NCBI GenBank assembly: GCA_052400625.1
Contig: JBQTGH010000007.1
Direction: 5' to 3' (one strand)
Origin: Thermophagus sp052400625
GTDB lineage: Bacteria > Bacteroidota > Bacteroidia > Bacteroidales > Marinilabiliaceae
DNA: 64,000 nucleotides
Part shown: positions 19,033 through 28,203 of the stretch, in pieces
How positions within the stretch are numbered: the stretch's first letter is position 1
Layout of the letters: each line of letters starts with the position of its first letter
The notes under the pieces: model-generated
Databases searched by the model: none
Seen by the model: only the letters and a program-made list of their open reading frames with translations
Told to the model about the DNA's origin: nothing
Program-made: the position numbers and the translations under genes

Positions 19033-21183
19033 ATGCAATTAAATAAGTTTGTCTTTCTTCTTTCATGGCTGTTGATGTTATCTCTCAAAGCAATGCCCGA
19101 AACCGGAGAACATTTGTGGTTGAGGTATGCAACATTGCCGCAGGATATTCAGTCTGAATATGTTTCATTTTCGAAGGTTTATTTCTTAGATGATGGAGAT
19201 ACTGAAAAAGTTGCCCTGGAGGAATTATCTCTGGCATTTAAAGGATTGATCGGGGTGGATGTTCGGCTTCAGAACAAACCTGCCAAGAGTAAGCTTTTGA
19301 TGGGAAAGAAACTTCATCAGATAGTGAACATTCCGGGGTTAGAGGAAGCTTTAAGAAAATGTGGAGATGATGGCTTTGCAATACAATCCGTTGACTTTAA
19401 AGGGACAAAAAAAATTGTCGTATCGGCCAATACCGATGCCGGTATCCTATATGGCACTTTTGCTCTCATTCGGCTGATGCAGACCGGGCAGACCCTGGAT
19501 TCAGTAAACATCGTTGAACAACCTAAATATGAGTTTAGGTTGTTAAATCATTGGGATAATCTGGATGGTACGGTGGAACGAGGTTATGCCGGACGTTCCA
19601 TTTGGTGGAATCGTGAAGCATCGTTTGAGGCGCTGAAACAACAATATCTTACCTATGCAAGGGCTAATGCTTCCATCGGTATTAATGGTGCTGTATTAAA
19701 CAATGTGAATGCCGACCCAAAGGTGCTCTCCGGCGATTATATCCGACAATTTGCCCGTATTGCGGATGTGTTGAGGCCCTATCATATTAAAGTCTATATG
19801 TCTGTTAATTTCTCATCGCCTGCCATCCTGGGCAGACTGCCTGACTCGGATCCCTTAAAGGAAGAGGTGCAACAATGGTGGAACAATAAGGTGAAGGAGA
19901 TTTATGATGCCATCCCCGATTTTGGTGGTTTTCTGGTAAAGGCTAATTCTGAAGGTCAGCCGGGACCTCAGGATTTCGGTCGTTCCCATGCCGATGGGGC
20001 CAACATGCTGGCGCGGGCTCTCGAACCTTATGGCGGAATCGTTATGTGGCGGGCCTTTGTCTATTCCCCCTCCGGAGACGATCGCGCCAAACAGGCCTAC
20101 AAGGAATTTGTTCCGCTCGACGGACGCTTCCATAAAAATGTTATCGTTCAGGTGAAAAACGGACCGGTAGATTTTCAACCCAGAGAACCTTTTAGCCCAC
20201 TGTTTGGTGCGTTGAAAAATACATCCCTGATGGTTGAATTTCAGATCACTCAGGAATACCTTGGCTTTTCTGATCATTTGGCGTTTTTGGCACCACTGCA
20301 AAAAGAGTGTTTGGATAGCGATACCTTTGTCGATGGTGGTGGCTCTACCGTAGCCCGCGTGACGGATGGTTCTCTCTTTCAACAGGAACATTCGGCCATT
20401 GCCGGTGTCGCCAACATTGGACGCGATACCAACTGGACAGGGCATCATTTTGCACAAGCCAACTGGTATGCTTTTGGACGACTGGCATGGAACCATGCCC
20501 TTAAGGCCGAAGATATTGCACGGGAATGGATCGAGATGACCTTTACGAATAATCCCCAATTTGTCGATCCAGTACTGAATATCATGATGCGTTCGAGAGA
20601 AGCGGTGGTGAATTATATGACGCCTTTGGGACTGCACCATCTTATGGGGTGGAATCATCATTATGGTCCGGAGCCCTGGACTGAGATTGAAGGCGCTCGT
20701 CCCGATTGGTTGCCTCGATACTATCACAAAGCTTCGGAGACGGGCATCGGTTTCGATCGAAGCCAATCGGGAAGTAATGCCGTGGAACAGTATGCCGAGC
20801 CTCTACGTTCGATGTTTAACAATCCTCAAACATGTCCGGAAAACCTTTTGCTTTGGTTTCATCATCTGCCATGGGATTACCGTATGAGTTCAGGAACCAC
20901 CCTGTGGGATGATCTGTGTTACCATTATTATAAAGGCGTGGACGAGGTGAAGTTGATGCAAGCAATGTGGGATCGTCTCAGGGGAATGATTGATCAAGAG
21001 CGGTTCGAGCATGTGCAGCGCAAACTGAAAATACAGGCACGCGAAGCCCGTTGGTGGCGGGATGCTTGTCTGCTCTATTTTCAAACCTTCTCAAAAATGC
21101 CAATTCCCTATGAGTTGGAGCGTCCGGAACATGATCTGGAAGAGCTGATGAAATTAAAATTTGATATGACCAACCATAATTAA
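19033..21183 (+). CDS. GH67 alpha-glucuronidase
   Basis: A 716-residue GH67 enzyme that removes 4-O-methyl-D-glucuronic acid from the non-reducing end of aldouronic acids made by GH10 xylanases. A signal peptide without lipobox (KFVFLLSWLLMLSLKAMP) implies a soluble periplasmic protein. The small N-terminal domain is followed by the barrel (INGAVLNNVNADP) and catalytic-site segments GGFLVKANSEGQPGPQDFG and EFQITQEYLGFSDH, then the C-terminal helical domain (GLHHLMGWNHHYGPEPW). Length is normal for the family (about 700). A GTG six codons upstream is in frame, but ATG 19033 sits at the signal peptide. GH67 beside GH10 is the classical glucuronoxylan arrangement. Confidence 0.96.
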   Translation: MQLNKFVFLLSWLLMLSLKAMPETGEHLWLRYATLPQDIQSEYVSFSKVYFLDDGDTEKVALEELSLAFKGLIGVDVRLQNKPAKSKLLMGKKLHQIVNIPGLEEALRKCGDDGFAIQSVDFKGTKKIVVSANTDAGILYGTFALIRLMQTGQTLDSVNIVEQPKYEFRLLNHWDNLDGTVERGYAGRSIWWNREASFEALKQQYLTYARANASIGINGAVLNNVNADPKVLSGDYIRQFARIADVLRPYHIKVYMSVNFSSPAILGRLPDSDPLKEEVQQWWNNKVKEIYDAIPDFGGFLVKANSEGQPGPQDFGRSHADGANMLARALEPYGGIVMWRAFVYSPSGDDRAKQAYKEFVPLDGRFHKNVIVQVKNGPVDFQPREPFSPLFGALKNTSLMVEFQITQEYLGFSDHLAFLAPLQKECLDSDTFVDGGGSTVARVTDGSLFQQEHSAIAGVANIGRDTNWTGHHFAQANWYAFGRLAWNHALKAEDIAREWIEMTFTNNPQFVDPVLNIMMRSREAVVNYMTPLGLHHLMGWNHHYGPEPWTEIEGARPDWLPRYYHKASETGIGFDRSQSGSNAVEQYAEPLRSMFNNPQTCPENLLLWFHHLPWDYRMSSGTTLWDDLCYHYYKGVDEVKLMQAMWDRLRGMIDQERFEHVQRKLKIQAREARWWRDACLLYFQTFSKMPIPYELERPEHDLEELMKLKFDMTNHN

Positions 21184-21218
21184 GTTTCTTGTCGTTTTGT
21201 GAGTCTCTTGAATTCCCC

Positions 21219-21249
21219 AAAGAGGTCCTTTTTTCTAGGGCCTCTTTTT
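21219..21249 (+). terminator. Rho-independent terminator after GH67
   Basis: AAAGAGGTCC pairs with GGGCCTCTTT (10 bp, one G-U pair) and ends in TTTTT. It closes the plus-strand glycosidase series. Confidence 0.8.
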
Positions 21250-21356
21250 GATATATATGTTTTAATCATTATTTGGGGTAATCGTCCTGGCTAAATTAAG
21301 GATTTGATCATCTGGATTATCCATATCCCATCCATTTACTTCCCGCCGTTACTTTT

Positions 21357-21692
21357 TGCAAAGCCATCCGCAAAGGTTGAAACCCTGTCCGCAGGGATTG
21401 CAAGACCATCCGCAATGGCTGCAAAGAGATCTACAATCGTTGCAAATGGATCTGCAGTGGCTGTAAAACCATCTGCAATGGTTGCAACAGCATCTGCAGT
21501 GGTTGCAAAGAGATCTGCAATGGTTGCAAAGACATCTGCAGTGGTTGCAAAGACATCTGCAACAGTTGAAAGGCCATGGACAATAGTTGCAGAGGGAGTC
21601 GCAGGCATTGCAAAGGCAACCGTAATGGCCGGAAAGTGGTCTGCAATGGCCGGATAAATATCTGCATGCGCCGGAATCCTTTCCGCATCCTC
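21357..21692. repeat. 21-bp tandem repeat array, 16 diverged units in strict register
   Basis: The core ATCTGC (variants ATCCGC, GTCTGC, AACCGT, TTCCGC) recurs every 21 bp without a single insertion or deletion at 21366, 21387, 21408, 21429, 21450, 21471, 21492, 21513, 21534, 21555, 21576, 21597, 21618, 21639, 21660 and 21681. A typical unit is TTGCAAAGACATCTGCAGTG plus one base. Units differ at many positions, so this is old or functionally constrained. Because 21 is a multiple of 3 and the unit lacks stops, several frames on both strands are open across it and give heptad-like low-complexity peptides. None has a convincing start region or homology, so I treat it as non-coding. Confidence 0.85.
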
Positions 21693-22299
21693 TGATAAGG
21701 TACCAACATTGGTTGTAAATACGAATACCGTAATTGGACAAAAAATTTCAACCAGTGAGGCGTTTTTTTGGGGGTGTATTCATCAATCGGGGGCCCATTA
21801 TTAGTTTTTTCTTTTATTTAAAAACACACCTGAACAAATTGCCCTATTTTGTCCTAGACCCGCTGATTTCCACAATTTACAGTAACATCCTTGAGAAAAT
21901 TAACGATTAAGCACAGGTGTTTATTCATTTTTTTGAAGGCGAATGCTATAAAAAAAGGATATTGATAATTGCAAAAAATGCATTTAGATATTGCATTTTT
22001 TTGATTAATTGAGCAATTTTGTAACAGCGTTCGGTTGATTAAAGAGTAGTGAATTAATGTGTTAGATTCTTAGTTTAATAAATGTGATGAATTGTGTTAA
22101 GGATTTAATTTAGGCTATTTTTTAAGCGTGACCGGATGAAACCTCAAAGAGGCGAAATTTTAGCACGCGAAAGGCATTCGTCGTTATTTAAGAATCCAAC
22201 GGGATTCGGTTCGGTTTTGAACATATAGAGCTTCCGATATTGTATGCTCGAGATAAAAATGTACTCTTCCATAATGTTAAACCTTAAAACTTTAGCCGT
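21693..22299. other. A/T-rich intergenic region with a candidate promoter
   Basis: No gene is supported. A promoter-like pair TTGC (21991-21994), 19 nt, then CAATTTTG (22014-22021; 7 of 8 to TAnnTTTG) would give a leader of about 270 nt before the gene at 22300. The leader has no clear riboswitch or leader peptide that I can recognise. Confidence 0.35.
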
Positions 22300-22944
22300 A
22301 TGGACAAGAGACAAGCAAACAAATTCAATATGTTTAAAGTAGTGCGGGACTTCCTTTCAGATCATTCTGCTACTCTGGGACAATACCTGCACTTTAGCGA
22401 AATGCTTGAGAAATTTTCGTCTTTACTATCCTCTATTGGAGAGCTTGACAGTCATGCTGTCACCAAAACTTCAGGGCTTACACAGGAAAAAGCCGCTGCC
22501 AGAGAGCGGCTGATAAAAGCCACCATGCTGGTGGTGCGCATCTTGAAGGCTTATGCTACTTTTTCAGACAATGAATCGTTATTGGAAAACATTGATTTTA
22601 CATTGTCCAGTCTTTCCAGAATTTCAGAGCAAAAACTACTTGCCAGAGCGCAAAAGGTTATTCAGGAGGCTGAAGCATGCCTTACAGAGGCTGAACCCTA
22701 TGGCTTGACCACCGAAAAAATGGATGAACTGACCGCCGCTTTCAAGGAGTTCGATGAGCGGCAATCTACCATTCGTAAAGCTATTGTTGTGCGGAAAAAT
22801 ATCTCCGAGCAGGTGGAAGCGCTCATGGAGGAAGCAGACGACTTATTGAAAGATAAGATCGATATCATCCTGGAACTGGCCTCCAATGATCATCCCGAAT
22901 TGTATAATCAATATCTTGGAGCCAGAGAGATCATTGATCGTTAA
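22300..22944 (+). CDS. Hypothetical all-helical protein
   Basis: A 214-residue soluble protein that I do not recognise. It has no signal peptide or membrane helix. The sequence is almost entirely predicted helix, with Leu/Ala/Glu-rich stretches (LLARAQKVIQEAEACLTEAE, ISEQVEALMEEADDLLKDK) compatible with a helical bundle or coiled coil, and an acidic C-terminal half. Start ATG 22300 follows a long A/T-rich leader; a strong terminator lies 35 nt after the stop, so it is monocistronic. Base composition matches its neighbours. It could be a cytosolic structural or regulatory protein; no function is proposed. Confidence 0.75.
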   Translation: MDKRQANKFNMFKVVRDFLSDHSATLGQYLHFSEMLEKFSSLLSSIGELDSHAVTKTSGLTQEKAAARERLIKATMLVVRILKAYATFSDNESLLENIDFTLSSLSRISEQKLLARAQKVIQEAEACLTEAEPYGLTTEKMDELTAAFKEFDERQSTIRKAIVVRKNISEQVEALMEEADDLLKDKIDIILELASNDHPELYNQYLGAREIIDR

Positions 22945-22979
22945 TACTTACTTTTTGATTTGAAATGGAAGAGGAAACA

Positions 22980-23019
22980 CGGGCAGAGAGGTTTTTGCCA
23001 CTCTGCCCGCGTTTTTTTT
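22980..23019 (+). terminator. Rho-independent terminator
   Basis: CGGGCAGAG (22980-22988) pairs perfectly with CTCTGCCCG (23001-23009) around a 12-nt loop, followed by a seven-T run. It terminates the hypothetical gene upstream. Confidence 0.9.
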
Positions 23020-23159
23020 AGCTGTTTTTGAACAATGGTTATCTTTATGGTCTGCCCGAATCCTAACTTCAATGAAGTTGATTTTCAGCAGTGTTAAATA
23101 ATAATTGTGCAGGAGATGGGGTATCGTGAATGAATGGACTGAGAAATAATACTTATTAA

Positions 23160-23846
23160 ATGGATTTAGCACAACATTATAATCGTTTATTTCAGGAATC
23201 AGTGCAAAAAATTAAGACCGATCAGTATGAGCCGGATCCTTTAATCGATGCACCTTCCGACTCCAGATACGGAGTGACCTTGCTGCTTCGGCCGGATGGT
23301 CATGTGCGAAAGGAAATGATCGCATTTCTGGAAGAGTTGAAAGCCATTGAGCCCAATCAGTATTTTTATCCCGAAACCGATCTTCATGTAACGGTGATGT
23401 CGATCATCTCGTGCTATGAGGGGTTTGATATAACGAAGATTGCCGTAAAAGATTATGTGGGTGTTATCCAAAAGAGTTTGGAGGGAATTTCGGCTTTTGA
23501 CCTTGAATTCAGAGGGCTTACCGCTTCCCCGTCCTGCCTGATGGTGCAGGGATTCCCTTTGGATGACACGCTTGAACAAATGCGTAACAACCTGCGGAAA
23601 CATTTCAGGCCTTTAGCGTTGGAACAATCGCTTGATAAGCGGTATGTCCTGCAAACTGCCCATGCAACCATCCTGAGAGTGAGAGATAAACTTCAAAACA
23701 AAGCAGCCTTTCTTGATCTAATAGAGAGAAACAGAAATCGTTTCTTTGGTAGGTTTTCAGTCAGGACTTTGGCGTTTGTGCATAACGACTGGTACCAAAG
23801 AAAAGACAAGGTAAAAGTATTACACCGGTTTGGACTGGAAGCATAA
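23160..23846 (+). CDS. 2H phosphoesterase (2'-5' RNA ligase-like) superfamily protein
   Basis: A 228-residue cytosolic protein with the two His-x-Thr motifs that define the 2H phosphoesterase fold: LHVTVM about residue 80 and AHATILRV about residue 168. Both are intact, so it is probably an active phosphodiesterase, but the substrate (2'-5'-linked or 2',3'-cyclic RNA ends, cyclic dinucleotides, or a small metabolite) cannot be read from sequence. Flanking segments (GVTLLLRPDGHV, LAFVHNDWYQRKDKV) are consistent with the two-lobed fold. It is preceded by a terminator and followed by a stem-loop, hence probably monocistronic. I rely on the paired HxT motifs; overall family assignment is reasonable, not certain. 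Confidence 0.7.
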   Translation: MDLAQHYNRLFQESVQKIKTDQYEPDPLIDAPSDSRYGVTLLLRPDGHVRKEMIAFLEELKAIEPNQYFYPETDLHVTVMSIISCYEGFDITKIAVKDYVGVIQKSLEGISAFDLEFRGLTASPSCLMVQGFPLDDTLEQMRNNLRKHFRPLALEQSLDKRYVLQTAHATILRVRDKLQNKAAFLDLIERNRNRFFGRFSVRTLAFVHNDWYQRKDKVKVLHRFGLEA

Positions 23847-23895
23847 AGCCCGGCAACCGTTGATTCCATAGGGAACGAGCGAATGTTGCCGGGCT
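23847..23895. terminator. Stem-loop terminator
   Basis: AGCCCGGCAAC (23847-23857) and GTTGCCGGGCT (23885-23895) form a perfect 11-bp stem with a 27-nt loop, starting at the base after the stop codon. There is only a weak T-rich tail. It lies between convergent genes. Confidence 0.65.
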
Positions 23896-24048
23896 GTTTA
23901 GAGATGATTTTATCGTATTGCGGGGTTTTGATCATTCATCCGGCTATCTGATTGACCGGTGTTTAATAAAATTTGGATGTAAATATCCAATTCTTGAAAT
24001 ATATCGTGTGTTCAAACAAGGATGCAATCTTAACGGACCCCGCTCCAA

Positions 24049-26022
24049 TTAAAATTTCGCATCTATTTCAATGACATAAAAAGACATAGGTTGCAGCGTT
24101 TCTTTAATTGCCTTTCCCTTGAGTTTGATTTCCGATTGAACCGGAGCAACCTTTTGGGGATTTTCAAAGGTGTTGAAAGCCAGTGGATCGTCGGCTGTCA
24201 TCAGGTAGGCGGTTGCGTTTCTGCTGACTTTGGCCCCGCCGTTAATGCTGACGTTTACTTCTTTGGGATTGTCGGACGCATTCACCAATTTGATGTAAAT
24301 CTTTCCTTCTTTGATATCTTTTGAAGCACTGGCATACAGTTTATTTTGTCCGGTGAGGGGCTGCCCGTCCAGAGTAATGTTTAATACTTCACTGCCTGTG
24401 AGGGTTGAGTAAAGCTTTTGTACATAGTAATTGGGGGTTCCAACCACATTGAGGTTGTCGAACCAGATGAGGTCGGGGCGCCACTGCCAGGCTTCGATGT
24501 GGGCCATCAAAGGGGCATAAGAAGCCATGTTTACCACATCGGCATTACGTTCCAGACCGGTCATGAAGGCTGCTTCACTTAATGCACTCAGCCAGGTGTT
24601 TTTTGACATAGGATGGTCGTTGTCAGGTCCGTGAGCAGCGTACTCGCCGGCAAATACTTTTGGTCCGTTACGATCATAATCATCGTAACGATCGGCATTG
24701 CTGAGAAACCATTCCGGACTCATATAATAGTGTTCGTCCATCAGATCAACTTCTTCATCTTTCATTTCTTTCCACAAATAATGAAAGCGTTCATCTTCCG
24801 GTTTTGGGCCGGAGCCGCCTACCAATACAATTTCCGGATGTTTTTGTCGAATCACCTCGGCGAATATTTTATATCGTTCCACATATTGCTCGCCCCATTG
24901 TTCGTTACCTATTCCAAGAAATTTGAGGTTGAAAGGTTTTGGATGTCCCATTTCGGCTCTTAATTTTCCCCATTTAGTCGTTATATCGCCATTGGCAAAT
25001 TCGATTAAATCTAAAGCGTCCTGGATGTAGGGATCCAGTTCATCCAGAGGAACCAGCTCACCGGTGTTATACTGACAGGCCATCCCACAATTGAGGATAG
25101 GCAGGGGTTCGGCACCAATATCTTCTGCCAGAAGAAAATATTCAAAAAATCCTAGTCCAAAAGATTGATAATAGTCGGGTGTATGTCGATGCATAAATTC
25201 CGTATTCCACCGGTTGACGATCATTTCCCGTTCTTCTACCGGACCTACGGTTTTTTTCCATTGATAGCGCAGGCTAAGGTCATGCCCTTCCACAATGCAT
25301 CCACCGGGGAAGCGCAAAAAGCCGGGATGGAGATCATACAACATTTGTACAAGATCGGCACGCAGACCATTTTTACGATTCTTCCACGTGTTTTCGGGGA
25401 AAAGGGAGATCATGTCCATATCCACAATGCCTTTTCCATTGACCAAAACACGAAGGGTGGCTTTGGCATCGGTTTGGGATGAGGTGAAGGATCCTTCCAC
25501 TTTTCCCCATTCACGAGAAAACCCGCTGATTGTGGTGCTCCCGAGAACCTCTCCTTTGGAGCTGACCAGTTCTACCAAAACCTCAGGCCTCAACTCGCCT
25601 ACTTGACGGCCAAGGACTGAAAAGTAGTAGGGTTCGTCTGCTCTGATCCCCATGCCGCGAAATCCTTCATTAACCACGCCAAAGAGGCCTTTGTCACTCC
25701 GGCTGTCGATGCGCAGATAGGTGGGATTCGCCGGTTTTTGTTGTTCTCTCTTTAGAATGAAAATTTTTCCCTCTCCTTCTCTTTTTTTTGCCTCTTTCCA
25801 TCCCATCATGGGTTCGTAAAATTCGAAGGAACGGTTTTTTACCAGTTCGGCATAAAATCCACCGTCAGCGCCAAAGTTAATGTCTTCGAAAAATATGCCC
25901 CACATATAAGGTGTTACTTCTGCTACAGTATGATCAACATCCAACCTTAACCGATCCTGCCCAAAAACAACATTGCCGGTCAATGTTAATGAAAAGATCA
26001 AGTAAAATAGAATCTTTTTCAT
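24049..26022 (-). CDS. GH51 alpha-L-arabinofuranosidase
   Basis: A 657-residue exported enzyme. After the signal peptide (ILFYLIFSLTLTGNVVFGQ) comes an N-terminal beta domain with a carbohydrate-binding-like fold (about 120-200), then the TIM barrel with acid/base Glu374 (LGIGNEQWGEQY) and nucleophile Glu460 (VFAGEYAAHG), and a C-terminal beta domain. It removes L-arabinofuranose from arabinoxylan or arabinan side chains by a retaining mechanism. No lipobox is seen, so it is probably periplasmic. It lies 3 kb beyond GH67 on the opposite strand with its own upstream region, so it is a separate transcription unit that likely serves the same arabinoxylan diet. A strong imperfect dyad upstream may be its operator. 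Confidence 0.94.
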   Translation of the reverse strand: MKKILFYLIFSLTLTGNVVFGQDRLRLDVDHTVAEVTPYMWGIFFEDINFGADGGFYAELVKNRSFEFYEPMMGWKEAKKREGEGKIFILKREQQKPANPTYLRIDSRSDKGLFGVVNEGFRGMGIRADEPYYFSVLGRQVGELRPEVLVELVSSKGEVLGSTTISGFSREWGKVEGSFTSSQTDAKATLRVLVNGKGIVDMDMISLFPENTWKNRKNGLRADLVQMLYDLHPGFLRFPGGCIVEGHDLSLRYQWKKTVGPVEEREMIVNRWNTEFMHRHTPDYYQSFGLGFFEYFLLAEDIGAEPLPILNCGMACQYNTGELVPLDELDPYIQDALDLIEFANGDITTKWGKLRAEMGHPKPFNLKFLGIGNEQWGEQYVERYKIFAEVIRQKHPEIVLVGGSGPKPEDERFHYLWKEMKDEEVDLMDEHYYMSPEWFLSNADRYDDYDRNGPKVFAGEYAAHGPDNDHPMSKNTWLSALSEAAFMTGLERNADVVNMASYAPLMAHIEAWQWRPDLIWFDNLNVVGTPNYYVQKLYSTLTGSEVLNITLDGQPLTGQNKLYASASKDIKEGKIYIKLVNASDNPKEVNVSINGGAKVSRNATAYLMTADDPLAFNTFENPQKVAPVQSEIKLKGKAIKETLQPMSFYVIEIDAKF

Positions 26023-26111
26023 AATGCTAAAGTTTGATTATTATGATGGATTAATGAATTTTATTGTTGTTGGTGTTTATCGGACGGCAAAATAGAGAAA
26101 AATGGTTTTGT

Positions 26112-26167
26112 GGACAATAGGAGTAATAATTAAAAGTGAATATTACACTTATTTTCTCTATTTGTCC
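26112..26167. promoter_or_regulatory. Imperfect dyad upstream of GH51 (possible operator)
   Basis: The centre AAGTGAATATTACACTT (26134-26150) is a near-palindrome, flanked by GGACAATAG on the left and CTATTTGTCC on the right, which are also complementary apart from one extra base. It lies 90-145 bp upstream of the GH51 start. It resembles a regulator-binding site rather than a terminator. The binding protein is unknown. Confidence 0.4.
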
Positions 26168-26475
26168 TCATAGCTGATGTGGGGGAGGCGTATGAATGGG
26201 GATGATGCTAATTGTTATTTAAAGGAGGGATTGCATTGAGTTTATTCACTTGAGCATGGTTTTTTGAATAAAAAGCAATAGGATCGGGGTTTTTATTAGT
26301 GACTGTTTGTAGGTTTGTTTTATTTGTATCCCCTAGAAAATACAATCTCTAACCAAAAGATGGATGCGATAGGTTTGAATGCAATAAGGGTTCTGGCTTG
26401 TCGCTTTGCTGGTAAAATAAGAGGTTTGCCGAAGGGGAGGCAGTAAGATAATTATTTGTTTCTAGATAACAGATC
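26168..26475. other. Intergenic region with no recognised feature
   Basis: The stretch between the GH51 upstream dyad and the 3' end of the YeeE-family gene shows no gene, no strong hairpin and no consensus promoter. Confidence 0.4.
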
Positions 26476-27675
26476 TTAACTACACCCTCCCTGAACTCGG
26501 GTGATTTTTTTCTTCACCGGTTTTTGTTTGGAGGCCAGATTGTTTTCAATCTCATTCATTTTAAGAGCGGCCTGCTGTCTGAATAGTATCACAGTCTGTT
26601 CTTCTTTGGTGGGATTGTCAGGCATGACCAGCTGTCCGTAAAAAATCTCTTTGAATTCATCAGCCGTAACGTTTAGTGCCCGGCTGGTTGTGTTGCCGTG
26701 ATAGCGAGCTATGAGACATGCCTTCTTAGCCTGTAAGGGAGAAGCACCGTAGAACACATTGGTCTGAATACGTTGATTCAGCAATTCCCGATAAGCGGGG
26801 TTATGCAATTCGTCCAGAGGAATATTGATGGCTGTGGCGATGTGAAATTGTTGGTATTCTTCCGGGCTTCGAACATCGATTACATTATAGTGATAGTAGT
26901 TGTTAACCAATTCAAAAGCCAGTTGGTCCGGGTCGATGAGGTCGGGTTTGCATTCACCTGCAGCAGCTCGCGCCTCAAGTTTCTGCATGACATACTCCTT
27001 GCGTGAAGGGGTGATAAGGATGAGAATAACTAATATCACAGGAATAGCAGCCGCGATTGTTTTATTTTTCCATTGTCCGTTGAATATTTTTACGGGTTTG
27101 CGGTTTACTTTGTCTTCAATGATGCCGGTAACGAGGAACGCTACGATTGCAATAAATGTCATCAGCAACGCGAAGGTGGCAGGACTTATTCCAAGTACAT
27201 TGTATATGAGTACGGGTCCTTGAGGATTAGCCATGTATAGCCCTTCAATAAGCGGAAAGACCTCTCCGAAAGTGAATATTCCTAATGTAGCGCCCAGAAT
27301 GAAAGCCCATCCGTCTATTTTTCCTATGGCGGCGGCACAGGCACTTGTCCCCGGACAAAATCCGCCAACTACAAAACCCAGGCCCATGATTATACCTCCG
27401 GTAATAGCTGAGGGTAAAAAAGTGGGGTTGACAAAGATAATGCCGGTATTGAGGAGTTCCAGGTGGTTCAGAAGAAGAACGCCAATCATGGCCGTTATGC
27501 CGGCGGTAAAGAACACTTTTAAGACGGTGAAGTCGTAACCGTAGAAGAGACCAACCAGCTTTCGAGTGGATGAAAAACCTGCCTGTTCGAGAGCAAAACC
27601 AAAGCCTATACCGACAATGAAGGCAATGAGAAAATTGTATTGGGGAGCAATAATATCCGGAATTAATGGTGCCAT
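26476..27675 (-). CDS. YeeE/YedE-family sulfur transporter with C-terminal rhodanese-like domain
   Basis: A 399-residue membrane protein. The N-terminal two thirds hold about eight membrane segments and the YeeE/YedE signature GLGFVVGGFCPGTSACAAAI; family members move thiosulfate or related sulfur compounds. Residues about 250-350 form a rhodanese-like domain (YYHYNVIDVRSPEEYQQFHI). Its active-site loop reads VFYGASPLQAKKA where rhodaneses have a Cys, so sulfurtransferase activity is doubtful. The chain ends GGCS, placing a Cys one residue from the C-terminus. It is the last gene of a four-gene unit with a second YeeE protein, a b-type cytochrome and an octaheme cytochrome, implying sulfur-oxyanion metabolism. 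Confidence 0.87.
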   Translation of the reverse strand: MAPLIPDIIAPQYNFLIAFIVGIGFGFALEQAGFSSTRKLVGLFYGYDFTVLKVFFTAGITAMIGVLLLNHLELLNTGIIFVNPTFLPSAITGGIIMGLGFVVGGFCPGTSACAAAIGKIDGWAFILGATLGIFTFGEVFPLIEGLYMANPQGPVLIYNVLGISPATFALLMTFIAIVAFLVTGIIEDKVNRKPVKIFNGQWKNKTIAAAIPVILVILILITPSRKEYVMQKLEARAAAGECKPDLIDPDQLAFELVNNYYHYNVIDVRSPEEYQQFHIATAINIPLDELHNPAYRELLNQRIQTNVFYGASPLQAKKACLIARYHGNTTSRALNVTADEFKEIFYGQLVMPDNPTKEEQTVILFRQQAALKMNEIENNLASKQKPVKKKITRVQGGCS

Positions 27676-27695
27676 AGTTTATGGTTATAATAAGG

Positions 27696-28199
27696 TTATC
27701 GTGAAATCCACATTTTTCTGAAGAACCATGCAAAAGCATAAGCACTGCCAAAGATGGCGAGCATGGTAATGATACCGCCATAAGACATCACGGCCATTCC
27801 ACTGAGGGCTGATCCGCTGGTGCATCCGCGTCCCAACTGACTACCAAACCCAAAGAGAAAACCGCCGACTATGGCGCCCAGCAGACGTGCGGTGTTGGTT
27901 ACGCCGGGGCCTTTTTCCAGTTTCAGTCCTATACGTCCCGATAGGACACCCGAAAAGAAGGCACCAACCAAAACGCCCAGCATTTCAAATACAAGCCATG
28001 ACTTCATTGGACCTTGAGGATGGTCGGAAGCATAGTCCCGGTAATAGGTGGTCGTGTTATAGTGTTCGGGGGCGGCTGCTTTAACGGCACTGACAGCCAC
28101 ACTTTTCATGGCGCCACTGGCGCCCAAACCACGGCCGGTGATGTAAATGGTGGTTAAGAGAACAAACCCCAGAAGTACTCCGGCAAGATAGGGGTTCAT
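27696..28199 (-). CDS. YeeE/YedE-family membrane protein (short half)
   Basis: A 167-residue protein with about four membrane segments and the signature LFGFGSQLGRGCTSGSALSG, in which the Gly-Cys motif matches the conserved Cys of YeeE/YedE transporters. Together with the longer downstream YeeE protein it probably forms one two-part transporter. An earlier in-frame ATG at 28220 would overlap the cytochrome gene; ATG 28199, four nucleotides after that gene's stop, fits better. The periplasmic loop (about residues 35-60) is Tyr/Thr-rich. Transport of thiosulfate or sulfite is inferred from the family and from the adjacent tetrathionate-reductase-type cytochrome. Confidence 0.82.
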   Translation of the reverse strand: MNPYLAGVLLGFVLLTTIYITGRGLGASGAMKSVAVSAVKAAAPEHYNTTTYYRDYASDHPQGPMKSWLVFEMLGVLVGAFFSGVLSGRIGLKLEKGPGVTNTARLLGAIVGGFLFGFGSQLGRGCTSGSALSGMAVMSYGGIITMLAIFGSAYAFAWFFRKMWISR

Positions 28200-28203
28200 G
28201 TAT

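Noticed and set aside
19855..20766. 303-codon minus-strand open frame inside GH67
   Set aside because: It is antisense to a certain gene and has no recognisable family.
21304..21657. Open frame across the 21-bp array (and three on the minus strand)
   Set aside because: The unit length is a multiple of three and free of stops, so open frames in several registers are expected; no start context or family.
21357..21692. CRISPR array
   Set aside because: Units are directly adjacent and diverged, with no unique spacers and no cas genes.
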